In this document: piece after piece, positions 53,523-63,775 of the stretch | Numbering within the stretch: the first letter of the stretch is position 1 | Layout: each line of letters begins with the position of its first letter | NCBI RefSeq assembly: GCF_001661265.1 | Contig: NW_017567013.1 | Location: forward strand, 186,001 to 250,000 | Source of the DNA: Saitoella complicata NRRL Y-17804 | Taxonomy: Eukaryota; Ascomycota; Saitoellomycetes; Saitoellales; Saitoellaceae | Reading direction: 5' to 3' | DNA: 64,000 nucleotides | Made by a program: the position numbers and the translations under genes | The notes under the pieces: generated by a model | Database searches by the model: none | Told to the model about the DNA's origin: nothing | The model's input: the letters and a program-made list of their open reading frames with translations, nothing else

Positions 53523-56500
53523 TTAATGCTTCTTCGAAGCAGTCTTCTTCTTCTTTGCTTTCCGTGCGTCCTTCTCCTCTTGTCTCAGGATATCCTCCGC
53601 AGTCTCGGTCTGCTTCCTCTTCGAAGTGCTGTTCTCATTCCGTACGGCAACAACACCAGTTTTCCCCTTCGCAGCTGCAGACATGGTCTTGGCAGCCGCA
53701 TCCCAGTCAGCATCCTCACCAGCAACGGCGTATTTCTGCAAGTCGAGAGAATTGATAAGCTCCCTCTGCTTCTCCTTCAAAGCCTCGGAAACCTCGTCAC
53801 CGGCCTCCTCGAGATCATCCTCCAACGACTGCTGAACGGGAGCGAACTGCTTGTTGATCTCCTCATCCTCCTCGTCGACGACCTGTGCGAGCTTCGTGCT
53901 CTGCCCAGGCAGGGTCTGCTCGATCGATCTAGACTTCAAGTCACGGAAGTGGTTTGCAGCTTTACGGATGATCTTGATGAACATAGCCAACACCTGGTTG
54001 GAAGGCAAGTTCAACTCGCCGTGAAGGTCCTCGACAGTCTTGCGCTGAAGACCGAGGGCGAGAAGAATAGATGACTGAACACCGGACAACTTGAGATCAG
54101 AGCTGAACTTACCAGAGAAATAAAGCTCGGCGATGGTAGGAAGCATGTCCACAATGACGTGGTAGTCAAGCATGTTGTTGGCGTACGACTCCAAACGCTT
54201 CAAGTCATATGGCGAGAAGAGTCTGTCCAAGTCGTCCTTGGTGAAGTTCTTGATGTCCTCCTCGGAGAACTTAGCACCCGCATCAGCTGCCTCCATGATG
54301 CTCAAAGCAAGGATAGCAGAGAAAGTGCGGAACTGGTAGGACAACAAGCTCGAGAACCTCTTGTGGAAATCCTTCGAGAAAGCACCGAGCCAAGATCCTT
54401 CACGTCCCTCCAAAACCTTCAACATAACGCAAGTGTGCTCACCCGTAAGGTCGTTGGCAGTTTGTCTGAGGTAAACAGGGACATATCCAGCCTTCTTCCA
54501 GAACTTGTGCAATTGCTGCGTCAAACCATACGACACTCCCAAGTAGTGCAACGCATCCGGCTTCTTCTCGCTGAGCTTAAGAAGCAATGGCGGCATGCTC
54601 TTAGGATCGCGGACCTTGATCTCCTCAGACTGCAAAGCAGCCTTCTCGATCTCATCCTCAGATACACGAAGCTTGGCGTCATCATCCGCCATCGGCTCAT
54701 CCTCACTCAAGCTAGTGAACTTGCCCTCGTAAAAGTCATTCAACAAATCCAACGCGCGGGTACCGTATCCCATCTTGACGAATTCCGGGCTGGTCGCGAT
54801 ACGAACGACACGTGCACCACTCAACCCAGCAAACTCCTCATCCTGGTACTGCTGAGCCACCAACCACGGAATAAGATCACCACCGGCACGCTGTCCACGA
54901 GCCAAAGAGTTAAGAACGGTCTGCTTCGAGATCTCACCTTCCAACGCGACCTGGACGACACAGAGGGGCTCAGGGAGCCTGGAGTCACCATCCTCCACAG
55001 GGGGGAGAAGAACGAAAAGCTGATGTGCGGGCGCATCAGAAAGAAGCTGCAAGTCGTTCGGCGAGTTCTTGTAGTGAGACGCGACATACAAGGCCATCAT
55101 CTTCTGCAAGAAAGCCTCGGAGACAGGGTGATACGAGAAGAGCGTATCACGGTTGACGTAGTACAACTGACAAGTCGAAGGGTGAGGACATCCCTGAACA
55201 GCATACCTGGAAGAAGGGGCAGCAGAAGTAGCATCCAAACACAAAAGCTTGTTCAACCACTTCTCAACCGGGTCACCAGGTGCGTAACGAATCGGCTCCT
55301 GAAGAACGATCTCGCGCAAAGTACGACCACCAGTGGACGACGACGCCTCACCATCCTTGATAGCCTTACCCTTACGGTCGACGGCCACATCATCTGCCTC
55401 GGTCTTCTTACCCTTACCGACGAATCCACGAGACTGCTCACGCAACTGCTGGATCAACTTCAAGGACAGGGAACGACCGGTACCCTCGTAACCGTTGATC
55501 GTGGAAGCCATGAAGACCAAGTATGGACCAACCAACTTCCTAACCACAGGCAATGGGATAGCAGCAGCCTCATCAATAACGACCAACTCAGCCTGTCCGA
55601 GCACGTGAGCGTCCTTGGGGTCAATGTACTGAATCGTCTGACGGTGGTTGCGGAAGATGTTAACACGAACAATAGCCTTGTTGAAAGCAGGGTTGGTAGA
55701 CTGAATGATGTCGTAATCAAGATGCTCGTCATACTTCAACCCATCGAAACCCTTGAAAATGAACTCAAAGAGCGTCTTCAAGTTTTCTGGTGAAGGCGAG
55801 GTAATAAAGATATTGGAGTACCCATGCGCAACAGCCGCAGCGACGGCAAGACCGAGTGCCGCAGACTTACCCCGACCACGACCAGCCGTCAAAGTGACGG
55901 TACTCCTCAGCGTCTTCTCCGCGATCGCCTCGACAAAGGTAAGCACAGCCCTCGCCTGATCCACAGTCCGTGCCTGGGTAACCAAGGCGCCAACAGGCTG
56001 GGTATCCTGCAAACTCTCCTTCAACTCCTTCAACTCCTTCTTCACCCCCGAACCCTCCACGTCCTCCGGACTCACAGGCGGCAACGGCTTCACCGTCTTC
56101 CCACCCGAAATCGGCAACACGTTAAGCTCATCATCCACAACCAAACAATTCTCACAACTCCCAAGCGACAACAAAAAGCGTTCGTTAAACCGCGCAGTAA
56201 CGTCATGTCTCGACTCCGTTCTGTACCTGGAGTGGATATCCATCGACATCGTATACAACTGCTTCAAACTCTTCATTGTCTTGAGCATGATGACCACAAT
56301 ACCCCCACCCTCCACAGTCTCGACCGTCCTCGCCAACAAATTCGGCGTGAGCGCCTCGAAATCCTGTAATACACACATACCAAACGTCTGACCCAAGATC
56401 TTCTCGGTTTCTTTGTAGTAGGTATACCTGATATCCGTAACGCTGACGAACAACTCGAATGGATCCTCGGTGTTTGCGTCACGGATACCACGCTTGATCT

Positions 56501-56792
56501 CCTTTTTGATTTTTTGTTCGCGTTTTTTGCGGTGGGAGGTGAATCCTAAGAGTTCCTTTTTGTAACACCATAGGACGTTGGGACGAGCGGCGACTTGGGA
56601 TTGTGAGAGGAGCCAGTGGAGGTTGACGATTTGATCCCGGCCCTTATCACCCACCAACACGAAGAACGAACGTTGCTTGGTCTACACATCCAATCGTAAG
56701 TGTCATGGCCAACCAGAGTGGCGATTGACGCTTACCTGAACACCATTCTTGATCAACGTCGGAATACGACTATCCAAAGCTTTCCTAGGCAT
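53523..56792 (-). CDS. KRE33: RNA cytidine acetyltransferase Kre33/NAT10
   Basis: Makes N4-acetylcytidine in 18S rRNA and, with Tan1, in tRNA; part of the 90S preribosome in the nucleolus. Exons 56792-56736 and 56681-53523, 1071 aa, 54 nt intron. First exon MPRKALDSRIPTLIKNGVQ joins TKQRSFFVLVGDKGRDQI, the conserved family start. Seen: helicase-like P-loop TLTAGRGRGKSAALGLAVAA (about 286), LVVIDEAAAIPLPVVRKLVG (about 389), GNAT motif ARVVRIATSPEFVKMGYGTR (about 652), QTANDLTGEHTCVMLKVLEG, and a Lys-rich nucleolar tail (KDARKAKKKKTASKKH). Length matches yeast (1056 aa). A long antisense ORF over it is a codon-bias shadow. Confidence 0.96.
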
Positions 56793-56990
56793 CTTCCACC
56801 CGAGTCAAATCGAATGAGACTTGCCGAAAGCTTCGAAGGTCGTCGAGGGTGGTTGGAGTGTGCGAGTCGCAGAAATCTGGCAACACGTGATGCCGGATAA
56901 CGAAAAAACGCATGGTCGCAACGCACGATAAGGTCGCCCACTTAAAAATGAAGACGAGAGTTATAAATAAATGGATTGATACCGTACACC

Positions 56991-57983
56991 TCATGCACTC
57001 AACTGCTTCATCCTACTCGCCGGACTCGCCGCAACGACCCCCAAAAACTTGTCCCTCACTGCACTCTGATACGCGCCATTCATCGCGACCTGCTCGATAA
57101 CATTCTTCACCCACCCGGGCCTCCCGTCCATCTCTCCGAATACACCAGTCCCATCCAACTCGACCCTGTAGTCACCCGAAACGGAGAGCGCAGCGATTTC
57201 TTTGGTACGCGCTTCGAGATCTTTCCAGTTCTCTTCCTTGTAGGAATCGATCTCGGCATGCTTCACACTCGGCGCACTCTTCATCAAGGCGGCGCTCAAC
57301 CCGAGTTTCGAAGCAGGCGTAGCAGGTAACTTGTCGTGAAGGGTCGCGAGGGAGATCGTGGGTAGCACGTAGTCTGACGGACCCGGCTGTCGGATGGAAT
57401 CCATTTTGGGTTTCCTGCCGTTCCCGCCGCGGAGGATGAGGGGGGAGTTTGGGCGGCGTGGTTGTCTGTTTCTGGAGGGTTGGGCCATGATTGCGTTTCG
57501 GGCGACGAGAGTTTTTCCGGCTCCTGGGCGGGGGCGCGAACCCTGGTAGGCCTGTCCACGGTCACCCTGGTAGGCCTGTCCACGGTCACCTTGGGGGCGC
57601 GAACCCTGGTAGGCCTGAGGACGGGAGCCCTGTTTGCGATCAGCCTGAGGACGACCAGGCTGTCCACGCCGAGGCACCTCTACAGGAGGGACAGCAGACA
57701 ACATATCCAACTCGAGCGCAGGCGTAGGGGCATCATCGAAACGTCCAGTCTCAGCTTCCTTCTTCTCAGCACGCTCCCTGAAGCGGTTGCGGGGGGAGTT
57801 GTTGTCTGTGTAGTTGGCGTGCGTGCGGTGAACGGAAGCACGGGTCATGTGCACGAGATCGGCGAGTTTGCGGACTGAGCGGGAGCCGGTGGCCGAGAGG
57901 GTGTTGACTTCGGGCAGCGGGGCCGTCGTGTTGAGGGCACGCAGGTGCTGGGGCAGAGCGGCGAGGGCTCTTGGGCGGATCAT
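56991..57983 (-). CDS. Probable mitochondrial protein with Gln/Gly/Arg repeats, function unknown
   Basis: I do not recognise this 330 aa single-exon protein. The N-terminus MIRPRALAALPQHLRALNTT has Arg and no acid, like a mitochondrial presequence. Residues about 100-150 are repeats of the kind GDRGQAYQGSRPQ, encoded by imperfect tandem DNA repeats. The C-terminal 110 residues look folded and conserved: YVLPTISLATLHDKLPATPA, WKDLEARTKEIAALSVSGDY, and GRPGWVKNVIEQVAMNGAYQ. A small-subunit mitoribosomal protein of the rapidly evolving fungal kind (for example Rsm28-like) would fit layout and composition, but I cannot show it. No introns. It is 107 bp upstream of the ERO1 stop, same strand. Confidence 0.72.
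   Translation of the reverse strand: MIRPRALAALPQHLRALNTTAPLPEVNTLSATGSRSVRKLADLVHMTRASVHRTHANYTDNNSPRNRFRERAEKKEAETGRFDDAPTPALELDMLSAVPPVEVPRRGQPGRPQADRKQGSRPQAYQGSRPQGDRGQAYQGDRGQAYQGSRPRPGAGKTLVARNAIMAQPSRNRQPRRPNSPLILRGGNGRKPKMDSIRQPGPSDYVLPTISLATLHDKLPATPASKLGLSAALMKSAPSVKHAEIDSYKEENWKDLEARTKEIAALSVSGDYRVELDGTGVFGEMDGRPGWVKNVIEQVAMNGAYQSAVRDKFLGVVAASPASRMKQLSA
57541..57588. repeat. 24 bp in-frame tandem repeat in the unknown mitochondrial-type gene
   Basis: Two perfect 24 bp units starting CCCTGGTAGGCCTGTCCACG, flanked by partial copies (57529-57540 and 57589-57617), encoding GDRGQAYQ repeats on the minus strand. Confidence 0.85.
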
Positions 57984-58090
57984 CGTGTTAGGGTTGAAGT
58001 GGTCGTTGATTGTTCAGGCACGGCTTGATTGCATTTTGCAGCCCCTGCAGAATTCCCACGCGAATCCATCTATTCTATCGACTGGCCTAA

Positions 58091-59857
58091 TCAAAGCTCA
58101 ACATGCGAGAAATACTCGGACGCCTCTCCTCCGTAAATCAACCGCTTCCACAAATTCACTGGCAGCTTGACCCAGCCCCGCACGATATGCCTCAACGCTT
58201 CCTCCACATTATGGAACTCGATCCTGACCTCTTCTTTCACTTCCGCCCAGGACGGGATGACCGTCTTCTTCTCCGTTGTGTTCGTGCTAACACTCTTCTT
58301 CCTGCTGTCCCGCGCCGGCTCGATATACACAACCTCATCCTCCGGCAACCCAAGCTCCCGTCTCTTCAACCTCCTAAACCCATCAACAGCTTCAACACTC
58401 CGACTCAACCTCCCAAACGTATTAAACAACGCAACCAATTCCGTCCTTCTCAACCCACCCACACTACCAACACTAGGCTGCGGTGTACTCTCGTCATCGT
58501 CATACTCGAATAAGATCTTCAAGGCGGTCCCGTAGCCAGCTGTTTGGAGTTTTCCCCAGAGCCGGCATTTATCGCAGCCGACGCAGTCCATGAGGCGAGA
58601 CACGTTTTGGAACCGAGTGCGGAAATCTTCTTTAAGGGCGAGAGCGGACGAGTCGACGCGTGGGTCGAACATGATCGACTCGTCGAATCGGATTGGGGCT
58701 TCAGCGACTGCGGTAACGAGTTTGTCCACTTTTTCCTTTGTGAGGGAGGACTGCGCAGAGTCGGTACCGCAGTACGTATACGTATCGAGGTACTTTTCGA
58801 GTTTTGCGATGGCGCGGGCGACAAGGACGTAATTGAAATACAAGTTCTCGATACGATCGGTATGGTTCGCAACCCTCTTCTCGAAACATCGGAGGTTTGG
58901 ATACCACTCCCCTGTCATCTGATCGAGATACTCCCAGCAAAGATGCGTCGAGATAGATGCGTGCATACCAGAGATAACACGATAAAAGACCCGTTTCTCG
59001 AGACAGACGTCTTGTTCTTCGATGAGGGCTTCACGGGAAGCTTCGCCGTCGTCTTCGTCCCGCGCGACTTTGTGCTTGCTGTACTCCATCACCACCTGTC
59101 CCAACCCACTCCCCGGAAACCCTCCAGTCCCACCCTCCCCCTCATGCTCATGCTCCTCACACCCCGTATGCCTCCCCAAATGCGACGGAAAACAATTCTC
59201 ATGATAAATCGCCCTCCAAATCGAATGCGCATGAGGCCCACCATATCCCGTAAACCGCTCAGGGTTGTTAACGAGGGAGACATACACGGCGTCCGACGAG
59301 CCCGCTTCCTCGTCTTCCGGGATACAGTAGTCCCGGTCGCAAAGACCGTCTTCTTGGACTACGCAGGGTTCGGCGACGGAGGGGCCTAGTGCTCCTCCGA
59401 GTGGTTTGTACTCGTTCCCTTCCCGTGCCCCGGTCGCGGTGTTTGCGTCTCGTACAGGAGCGTGTCGAGCTGATGGCCCTTCCAGTTTTCCGAGTGACCG
59501 CATCCTCCAGACCTCCGGAACGTCATCCTCGTCATCAATCGTCTCAACCGCACATGCCCGATTCCCACATAATGCGTTGTGATCACTTATCCACGGACAC
59601 TTTGCCTCATATAGGTTTAGGCGGTAGTACCCGAAAAAGTCGGTATGCGTGGTGAGGTCGTGGATGAGGGGTGCGATGTTGGTGTTGACAGTATCGACGG
59701 AGGTGAAGGAGGCACCGCAGGCATCGGGGATTTCGCCTTTGGGTGGGCAAGAGCTTTCGTTATGGAAAGAAAACCCGGACACGTACGTTCTTGGCGTGGA
59801 GGATAGTAGGGCGAATGCGGCCAGCGCACTCGCTAATGCGTTGTAAGCGTTCACCAT
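58091..59857 (-). CDS. ERO1: ER thiol oxidase Ero1
   Basis: FAD enzyme that reoxidises protein disulfide isomerase in the ER lumen. Single exon, 588 aa. Signal peptide MVNAYNALASALAAFALLSS. Seen: shuttle cysteines in DHNALCGNRACAVETI, matching human CGRRDC; FTGYGGPHAHSIWRAIYHEN (FAD region); HASISTHLCWEYLDQMTGEW; and the active-site CxxCxxC in MDCVGCDKCRLWGKLQTAGY. A variable insert with HEHEGEGG near residue 235 is normal for fungi. The C-terminus is long and basic, ending SEYFSHVEL. A TACGTGG element in the promoter suggests control by the unfolded protein response. Confidence 0.96.
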   Translation of the reverse strand: MVNAYNALASALAAFALLSSTPRTYVSGFSFHNESSCPPKGEIPDACGASFTSVDTVNTNIAPLIHDLTTHTDFFGYYRLNLYEAKCPWISDHNALCGNRACAVETIDDEDDVPEVWRMRSLGKLEGPSARHAPVRDANTATGAREGNEYKPLGGALGPSVAEPCVVQEDGLCDRDYCIPEDEEAGSSDAVYVSLVNNPERFTGYGGPHAHSIWRAIYHENCFPSHLGRHTGCEEHEHEGEGGTGGFPGSGLGQVVMEYSKHKVARDEDDGEASREALIEEQDVCLEKRVFYRVISGMHASISTHLCWEYLDQMTGEWYPNLRCFEKRVANHTDRIENLYFNYVLVARAIAKLEKYLDTYTYCGTDSAQSSLTKEKVDKLVTAVAEAPIRFDESIMFDPRVDSSALALKEDFRTRFQNVSRLMDCVGCDKCRLWGKLQTAGYGTALKILFEYDDDESTPQPSVGSVGGLRRTELVALFNTFGRLSRSVEAVDGFRRLKRRELGLPEDEVVYIEPARDSRKKSVSTNTTEKKTVIPSWAEVKEEVRIEFHNVEEALRHIVRGWVKLPVNLWKRLIYGGEASEYFSHVEL

Positions 59858-60252
59858 TGACTAGACACCTGTGATGGTGATGGGAATGAACAGACTATGG
59901 GTGAGGTGCAAATGCTGGTTCTCGAGGTTTCTTATGGAGATTCCACGTACGGGATTAACGTAGAACTACGGCGCGCATGAGCAGCGCCCGAGAACGGAAT
60001 GCTTGGGCCGCCTGTCGCCACTGAGATATCAAAAGGGCGAGTGAAGAGAGGGCAAACTGAGGACGATAGAGTGATTGCAAGAGGATTTGGCGACATAGAA
60101 CAGCTTCAATTAAACCATTTTCTGACCCTGATTCGCTTCCCTGTGGCTGGTGTGTGGCTCCCTCCCCGGCCTGCCGCAGGACTGCATGCCGATACGTACG
60201 GGTCCATACGTCGACGTCGCACACCTCCTCCGTCAATCCCATACCATACAAA
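59858..60252. other. Divergent promoter region, ERO1 / SmG
   Basis: 395 bp; apart from the UPRE-2-like site nothing recognised. The SmG frame is open backwards to 59999 but its N-terminus is fixed by homology at 60253. Confidence 0.5.
59943..59949 (-). promoter_or_regulatory. UPRE-2-like element (TACGTGG) upstream of ERO1
   Basis: TACGTGG on the ERO1 strand, 86-92 bp before its ATG. TACGTG is the core bound by Hac1/ATF6-type factors of the unfolded protein response in yeasts. One short match, so chance is possible. Confidence 0.4.
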
Positions 60253-60598
60253 ATGTCAAAAGTACAAACGCCAGAACTCAAGAAGGTTGGTAATTGGGTC
60301 TCTTGCCTTTTGCCAGGCAATGCTGACGAATTATCAACAGTACATGGACAAACGCCTCTTTGTCCAACTTAACGGAACACGAAAGGTCGTGGGCGTGTTA
60401 CGCGGTTACGACGTTTTCCTGAATATCGTGCTGGATGATGCGGTTGAGGAGACGAGTGATGGTGGGAAGATCAATATTGGACAGGTTGTTATTCGGGGGA
60501 ATTCGGTTGTGATGATGGAGGTATGTCGAAATGGTTTTAAGTGGTATCCCATGTCATGGCGAGCTAATCCTCTTGGACAGGCTTTGGAGCGTATCTAG
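60253..60598 (+). CDS. SMX2: Small nuclear ribonucleoprotein SmG
   Basis: Member of the seven-protein Sm ring on U1, U2, U4 and U5 snRNAs. Exons 60253-60285, 60341-60520 and 60581-60598, 76 aa, introns 55 and 60 nt. Spliced protein starts MSKVQTPELKKYMDKRLFVQ; Sm1 motif LNGTRKVVGVLRGYDVFLNI and Sm2 motif GQVVIRGNSVVMMEALERI are intact. The last exon codes only five residues. The human protein is also 76 aa. The first donor, GTTGGT, is slightly off consensus. Identity is certain because both splices restore a full Sm fold. Confidence 0.95.
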
Positions 60599-61089
60599 AC
60601 GATGCATGTCAAAAGATTGAGGCGGCGATTGGCGACTTGGTATCCGTTCAATGGGTTGTAACGGTGATGGAAGAAGGCGAATGTGAACATCGAGCTATCA
60701 ATAACGCGTTCTGATAGACATCGGTGACGAAAAGGGGTGACGAGGTTAGAGAAAAACGGCGCCAAGGAAGCGCGAAGCGCCGTGTTCTATTTTACGCTTA
60801 TCTGGGTTTCTGGAATTTCTTTCTTGGTGGTGTCTGGGTTCTTTCTTACAATTGGTCTGGAAAATACACATAATGATCCTCACACCCTTCTCGGGATCAG
60901 CAGTTTGAATTAAGTAAGCAGCAAGCATCAAGCTAGCTGTGTAATGTAAGAGTATCGGTGACCATAATGTAAGAAGTCTGAGCGTGTCCAAGCCAATTTA
61001 TGCAAAGCTCTACTCGTCTCCCAAAGTCCAAATAAACGCCTGTCCCAGAATTTGCATTTGACATTCACAAAGCAACGTGACGCACCGGC
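60599..61089. other. Convergent 3' intergenic region
   Basis: 491 bp between SmG and the convergent transporter gene, no ORF of note. A GGCGC...GCGCC-type inverted arrangement near 60760-60784 may form a weak hairpin. Confidence 0.45.
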
Positions 61090-62263
61090 TCAACCGATGG
61101 TCTTCGTCTTCTCATCCACACTCGTCAACGGCAACACAGGCTGCGGCACCCTCGCATTACTCCTCGCCTTATTCTGCATCTCGACTCTCGCGTACCAGGC
61201 TCCACCAAACAACGTCAACAAAATCCCAAAAGCGTTGAGGCCGCTGATATGCAAATGAAACATCCCAATCGCAAGGACAATGGTAAGGACTTGCTTCACG
61301 TTCGCAGCAACGGTCATAGTCACAGGTCCCACCTTCTTGTTCGCGGTGAAGGAGACGACATTGAGGCCGAACGCGATAAGGCCGTTGATTGCGAGGCCCC
61401 AGGTAATTGTTGTTTGTTTTCCCATCGCGGCTTGGCTCTCCCACCATTCGGGGAGGCTGGCGAGTTCGCCGGTGACCCAGGCGTAAGCGACACTCTGCGC
61501 ACAAGCCAAGGGCGCCATACGCAACAATAGATCAAGAGGGTGGAACTTGAGTTTGCCGGTCAAGATACGGCCGGTGAGAACAGTCTTCAGTGCGGCGAGG
61601 ATGGCGCCGAAAACGGTGAGGATGAGACCGAATTGGGTATAGGAGTAATCACCCGCTGTCGCGAATCCGACACCGCCGATGACGGGGACGAGGGAGAGGT
61701 AGGTTTGCTTGCCGTAGGATTTGCGGAAACAGACGATGGAGATGATCATTGCGAACAAAGGCGTAGTCGCACGAACAACTTGGTGGAATGGAACGGTGAC
61801 CAAATGCCTGCGTGTTAAGGTTAGCATTCGTCCCCGTTCCGATGAACCATAATACATACAGTGACACGTTCGAAATCGCGATGTTAACGGTATACAATCC
61901 GCTGAACCCGATCACGCTCGCCCACTCCTTCTTCCCCAACCCCTTCACCGGCTCAAACCGTCCAGCAGTATAGAGCGCTCCCGCACCAACAGCGCCAAAC
62001 AAAGCATGGATAGCCGTCAACAACCACGGAAACGGGAAGGATATCAGAGCGCGTTTGTTGTAGAGCGTAAGGGCGAGGTTGAAGAAGAAGTAGATAGTGA
62101 GCCAGATATACTGGTTCGAGAGGGTAGGCGGGCGCTCAGGGGTGCTCTCGCCGGTTGAGCGGTTGTTCCATTCGGAGAAAGAGTTTTCGTGCTTTTCGCG
62201 GCCGGGGGTGGGAGGGGGTGTATACTCGCTACGTAGCGGGATAGAAAGTTGCGGGGCGCTCAT
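61090..62263 (-). CDS. Triose-phosphate/nucleotide-sugar transporter family protein (DMT superfamily)
   Basis: Exons 62263-61860 and 61807-61090, 373 aa, one 52 nt intron with a TGCTAACC branch site. Membrane protein of Golgi or ER of the TPT/EamA type, relatives being yeast Sly41 and plant phosphate translocators. Seen: about nine to ten helices, starting NQYIWLTIYFFFNLALTLYN and KRALISFPFPWLLTAIHALF; the splice forms FSGLYTVNIAISNVSLHLVT, then VPFHQVVRATTPLFAMIISI; later FGLILTVFGAILAALKTVLT and KKVGPVTMTVAANVKQVLTI. NxA..NVSL and the VPFHQ..RA motif are typical TPT elements. The N-terminus is Ser/Pro-rich and cytosolic. Substrate cannot be told. Confidence 0.9.
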
Positions 62264-62788
62264 TACTGTTTGTCCGGATGTTGTAGGTCAGGTCGTCTTC
62301 TTGAAGTTTCGTGTATCGTTTTAGGGATGTATGCGGGGCGGAGCCAAGAACGGACCGGTGTTATGGTCAAACCAAGGAAGTCGTGGTGTTAAAGGAGTGG
62401 ACTGAATGCAGAACGCACGTTTTCGTATACGAGATAAGCGCTCACGCTCAAAAGCTTGGCCGTAGTGGTTGGTTTGTCCAGGTGTTTGGGCGGTGTACGT
62501 GTATTACGGGAGCGGCTGCGCTTTGCATACACCTTGTTGTGGAGGCTGTGTGCCCTGTATGCCCTGTGTGTTTGGAACGCGCCGCCTTGGGCGTTGATCT
62601 GCAGTAATGAAAGGACCAATGCAGGGAGGGCGGGAGAAGGCGAATGGAATGCCCAGTTGGTCTGGAGATGAGGAACGTGAAGGCCGGATACGACAGCAGT
62701 TGACGGGAGCTGGGGGCATTCAGCTTAAATGGGAGGATGATTCTTTAGTTGAGATTCAGTTGGGTAGGCAGTGCCAAAATATCGACCA
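62264..62788. other. Intergenic region, transporter promoter / tRNA 5' flank
   Basis: 525 bp, short ORFs only, nothing recognised. Confidence 0.5.
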
Positions 62789-62860
62789 GCCTGGCTAGCT
62801 CAATCGGTAGAGCGTGAGACTCTTAATCTCAAGGTTGTGGGTTCGACCCCCACGTCGGGC
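62789..62860 (+). tRNA. tRNA-Lys (anticodon CTT), copy 3
   Basis: All 72 nt identical to the copies at 47509 and 48359 but on the plus strand, 14 kb away. Same anticodon loop CTCTTAA and intact B box. Flanking DNA unrelated. Confidence 0.97.
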
Positions 62861-62867
62861 TTTGCCG

Positions 62868-62871
62868 TTTT
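62868..62871 (+). terminator. Pol III terminator (TTTT) of third tRNA-Lys
   Basis: Four T 7 nt after the tRNA 3' end. Confidence 0.7.
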
Positions 62872-63116
62872 ATTGCCGAAGTTGCTTCAGCCTCTTTGCT
62901 CTCCTTTACATGCCGTCATGATACCCGACTGGAATCGATCCGCTTCCCCGACGAAAAGCCTCGCGAATCTCGGTTTAATGTCGCTTGCTGACCGGCCGAT
63001 CCTTGCTTTACGCGGTCTGCGATGGCTTCGTACGACCGATTGCCCGGTTTGGTCTAGACAGCGCTCGGACAACCACCATAACATCTTCGTTACAGGAGTA
63101 CAACCGGACAGAGAGT

Positions 63117-63775
63117 ATGCTTTTGCGTAGACGCATCGCAATCGTATCAGTTCTCGTCTCAATCTCTCTTGTCGCAGGTATCTGGTCAATTCGACCAGCA
63201 AGTCTACGGGGTGAAGCACTGATGATACCCTCTAAAGCCGTACAGGACTGCCCGTTCTGTGCGCGCCGTTTCGAAGGAAGGGTGATATACGAGGTGTGTA
63301 TCTCTTCCAATCTGCTCTCTGGACGCTGCTGAAGAATCACACAGGATGATGAGTTGATTACGTTTCATGACCGGTCACCTGCTGCTTCGTTCCATGCGCT
63401 GATTATCCCTCGAGAACACATTATCTCGTGCAAGTCACTGACACCGGCTCACCTGCCACTTCGTACGTCTTCTCATCCTGTTCAAATGCCTTTTAGTTGA
63501 CCGTCAGCGTAGTTCACCGCATGATCTCCATAGCCCACGACATAAATCCCCACAAAGGCGAAGAAAGCTACATGCAGCCCCGCATAGGGTTCCATGTACC
63601 ACCAGTAAACAGCGTGGCACATCTACATCTACACGTGATTGTACCGCCGTGGAAGCCTTGGTGGAAGCGGATAAAGTATCCCATGGGATGGTGGGGATGG
63701 TGGTTCGAGCGGGTGGAGAAGACAATTGAGAGGGTGGAGCGACTGGAGGTGGTGCCCCAGACACAACTGGAGTGA
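63117..63775 (+). CDS. HINT3-like HIT-domain hydrolase with N-terminal membrane anchor
   Basis: Exons 63117-63293, 63345-63462 and 63513-63775, 185 aa, introns 51 and 50 nt. Histidine-triad nucleotide-binding protein of the HINT3 branch (adenosine phosphoramidase or acyl-AMP hydrolase). Seen after splicing: DCPFCARRFEGRVIYEDDEL; FHDRSPAASFHALIIPREHI; LTPAHLPLLHRMISIAHDI; the HINT3-specific RIGFHVPPVNSVAHLHLHVI with the HxHxH triad; and a C-terminal Trp-rich part PWWKRIKYPMGWWGWWFERV. The start MLLRRRIAIVSVLVSISLVA is a basic-hydrophobic segment suited to a signal anchor, which is not usual in HINT3. The last intron was placed at a TAG acceptor (63512) because only that one keeps frame. 256 bp after the tRNA. 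Confidence 0.88.

Noticed and set aside
54159-55793. 544-codon ORF on the plus strand inside KRE33
   Set aside because: Exactly antisense to a conserved coding exon, no motif; arises from codon bias (Leu/Arg/Ser-rich shadow).
58544-59389. 281-codon ORF antisense to ERO1
   Set aside because: Shadow of a conserved gene, no family features, no promoter signs.
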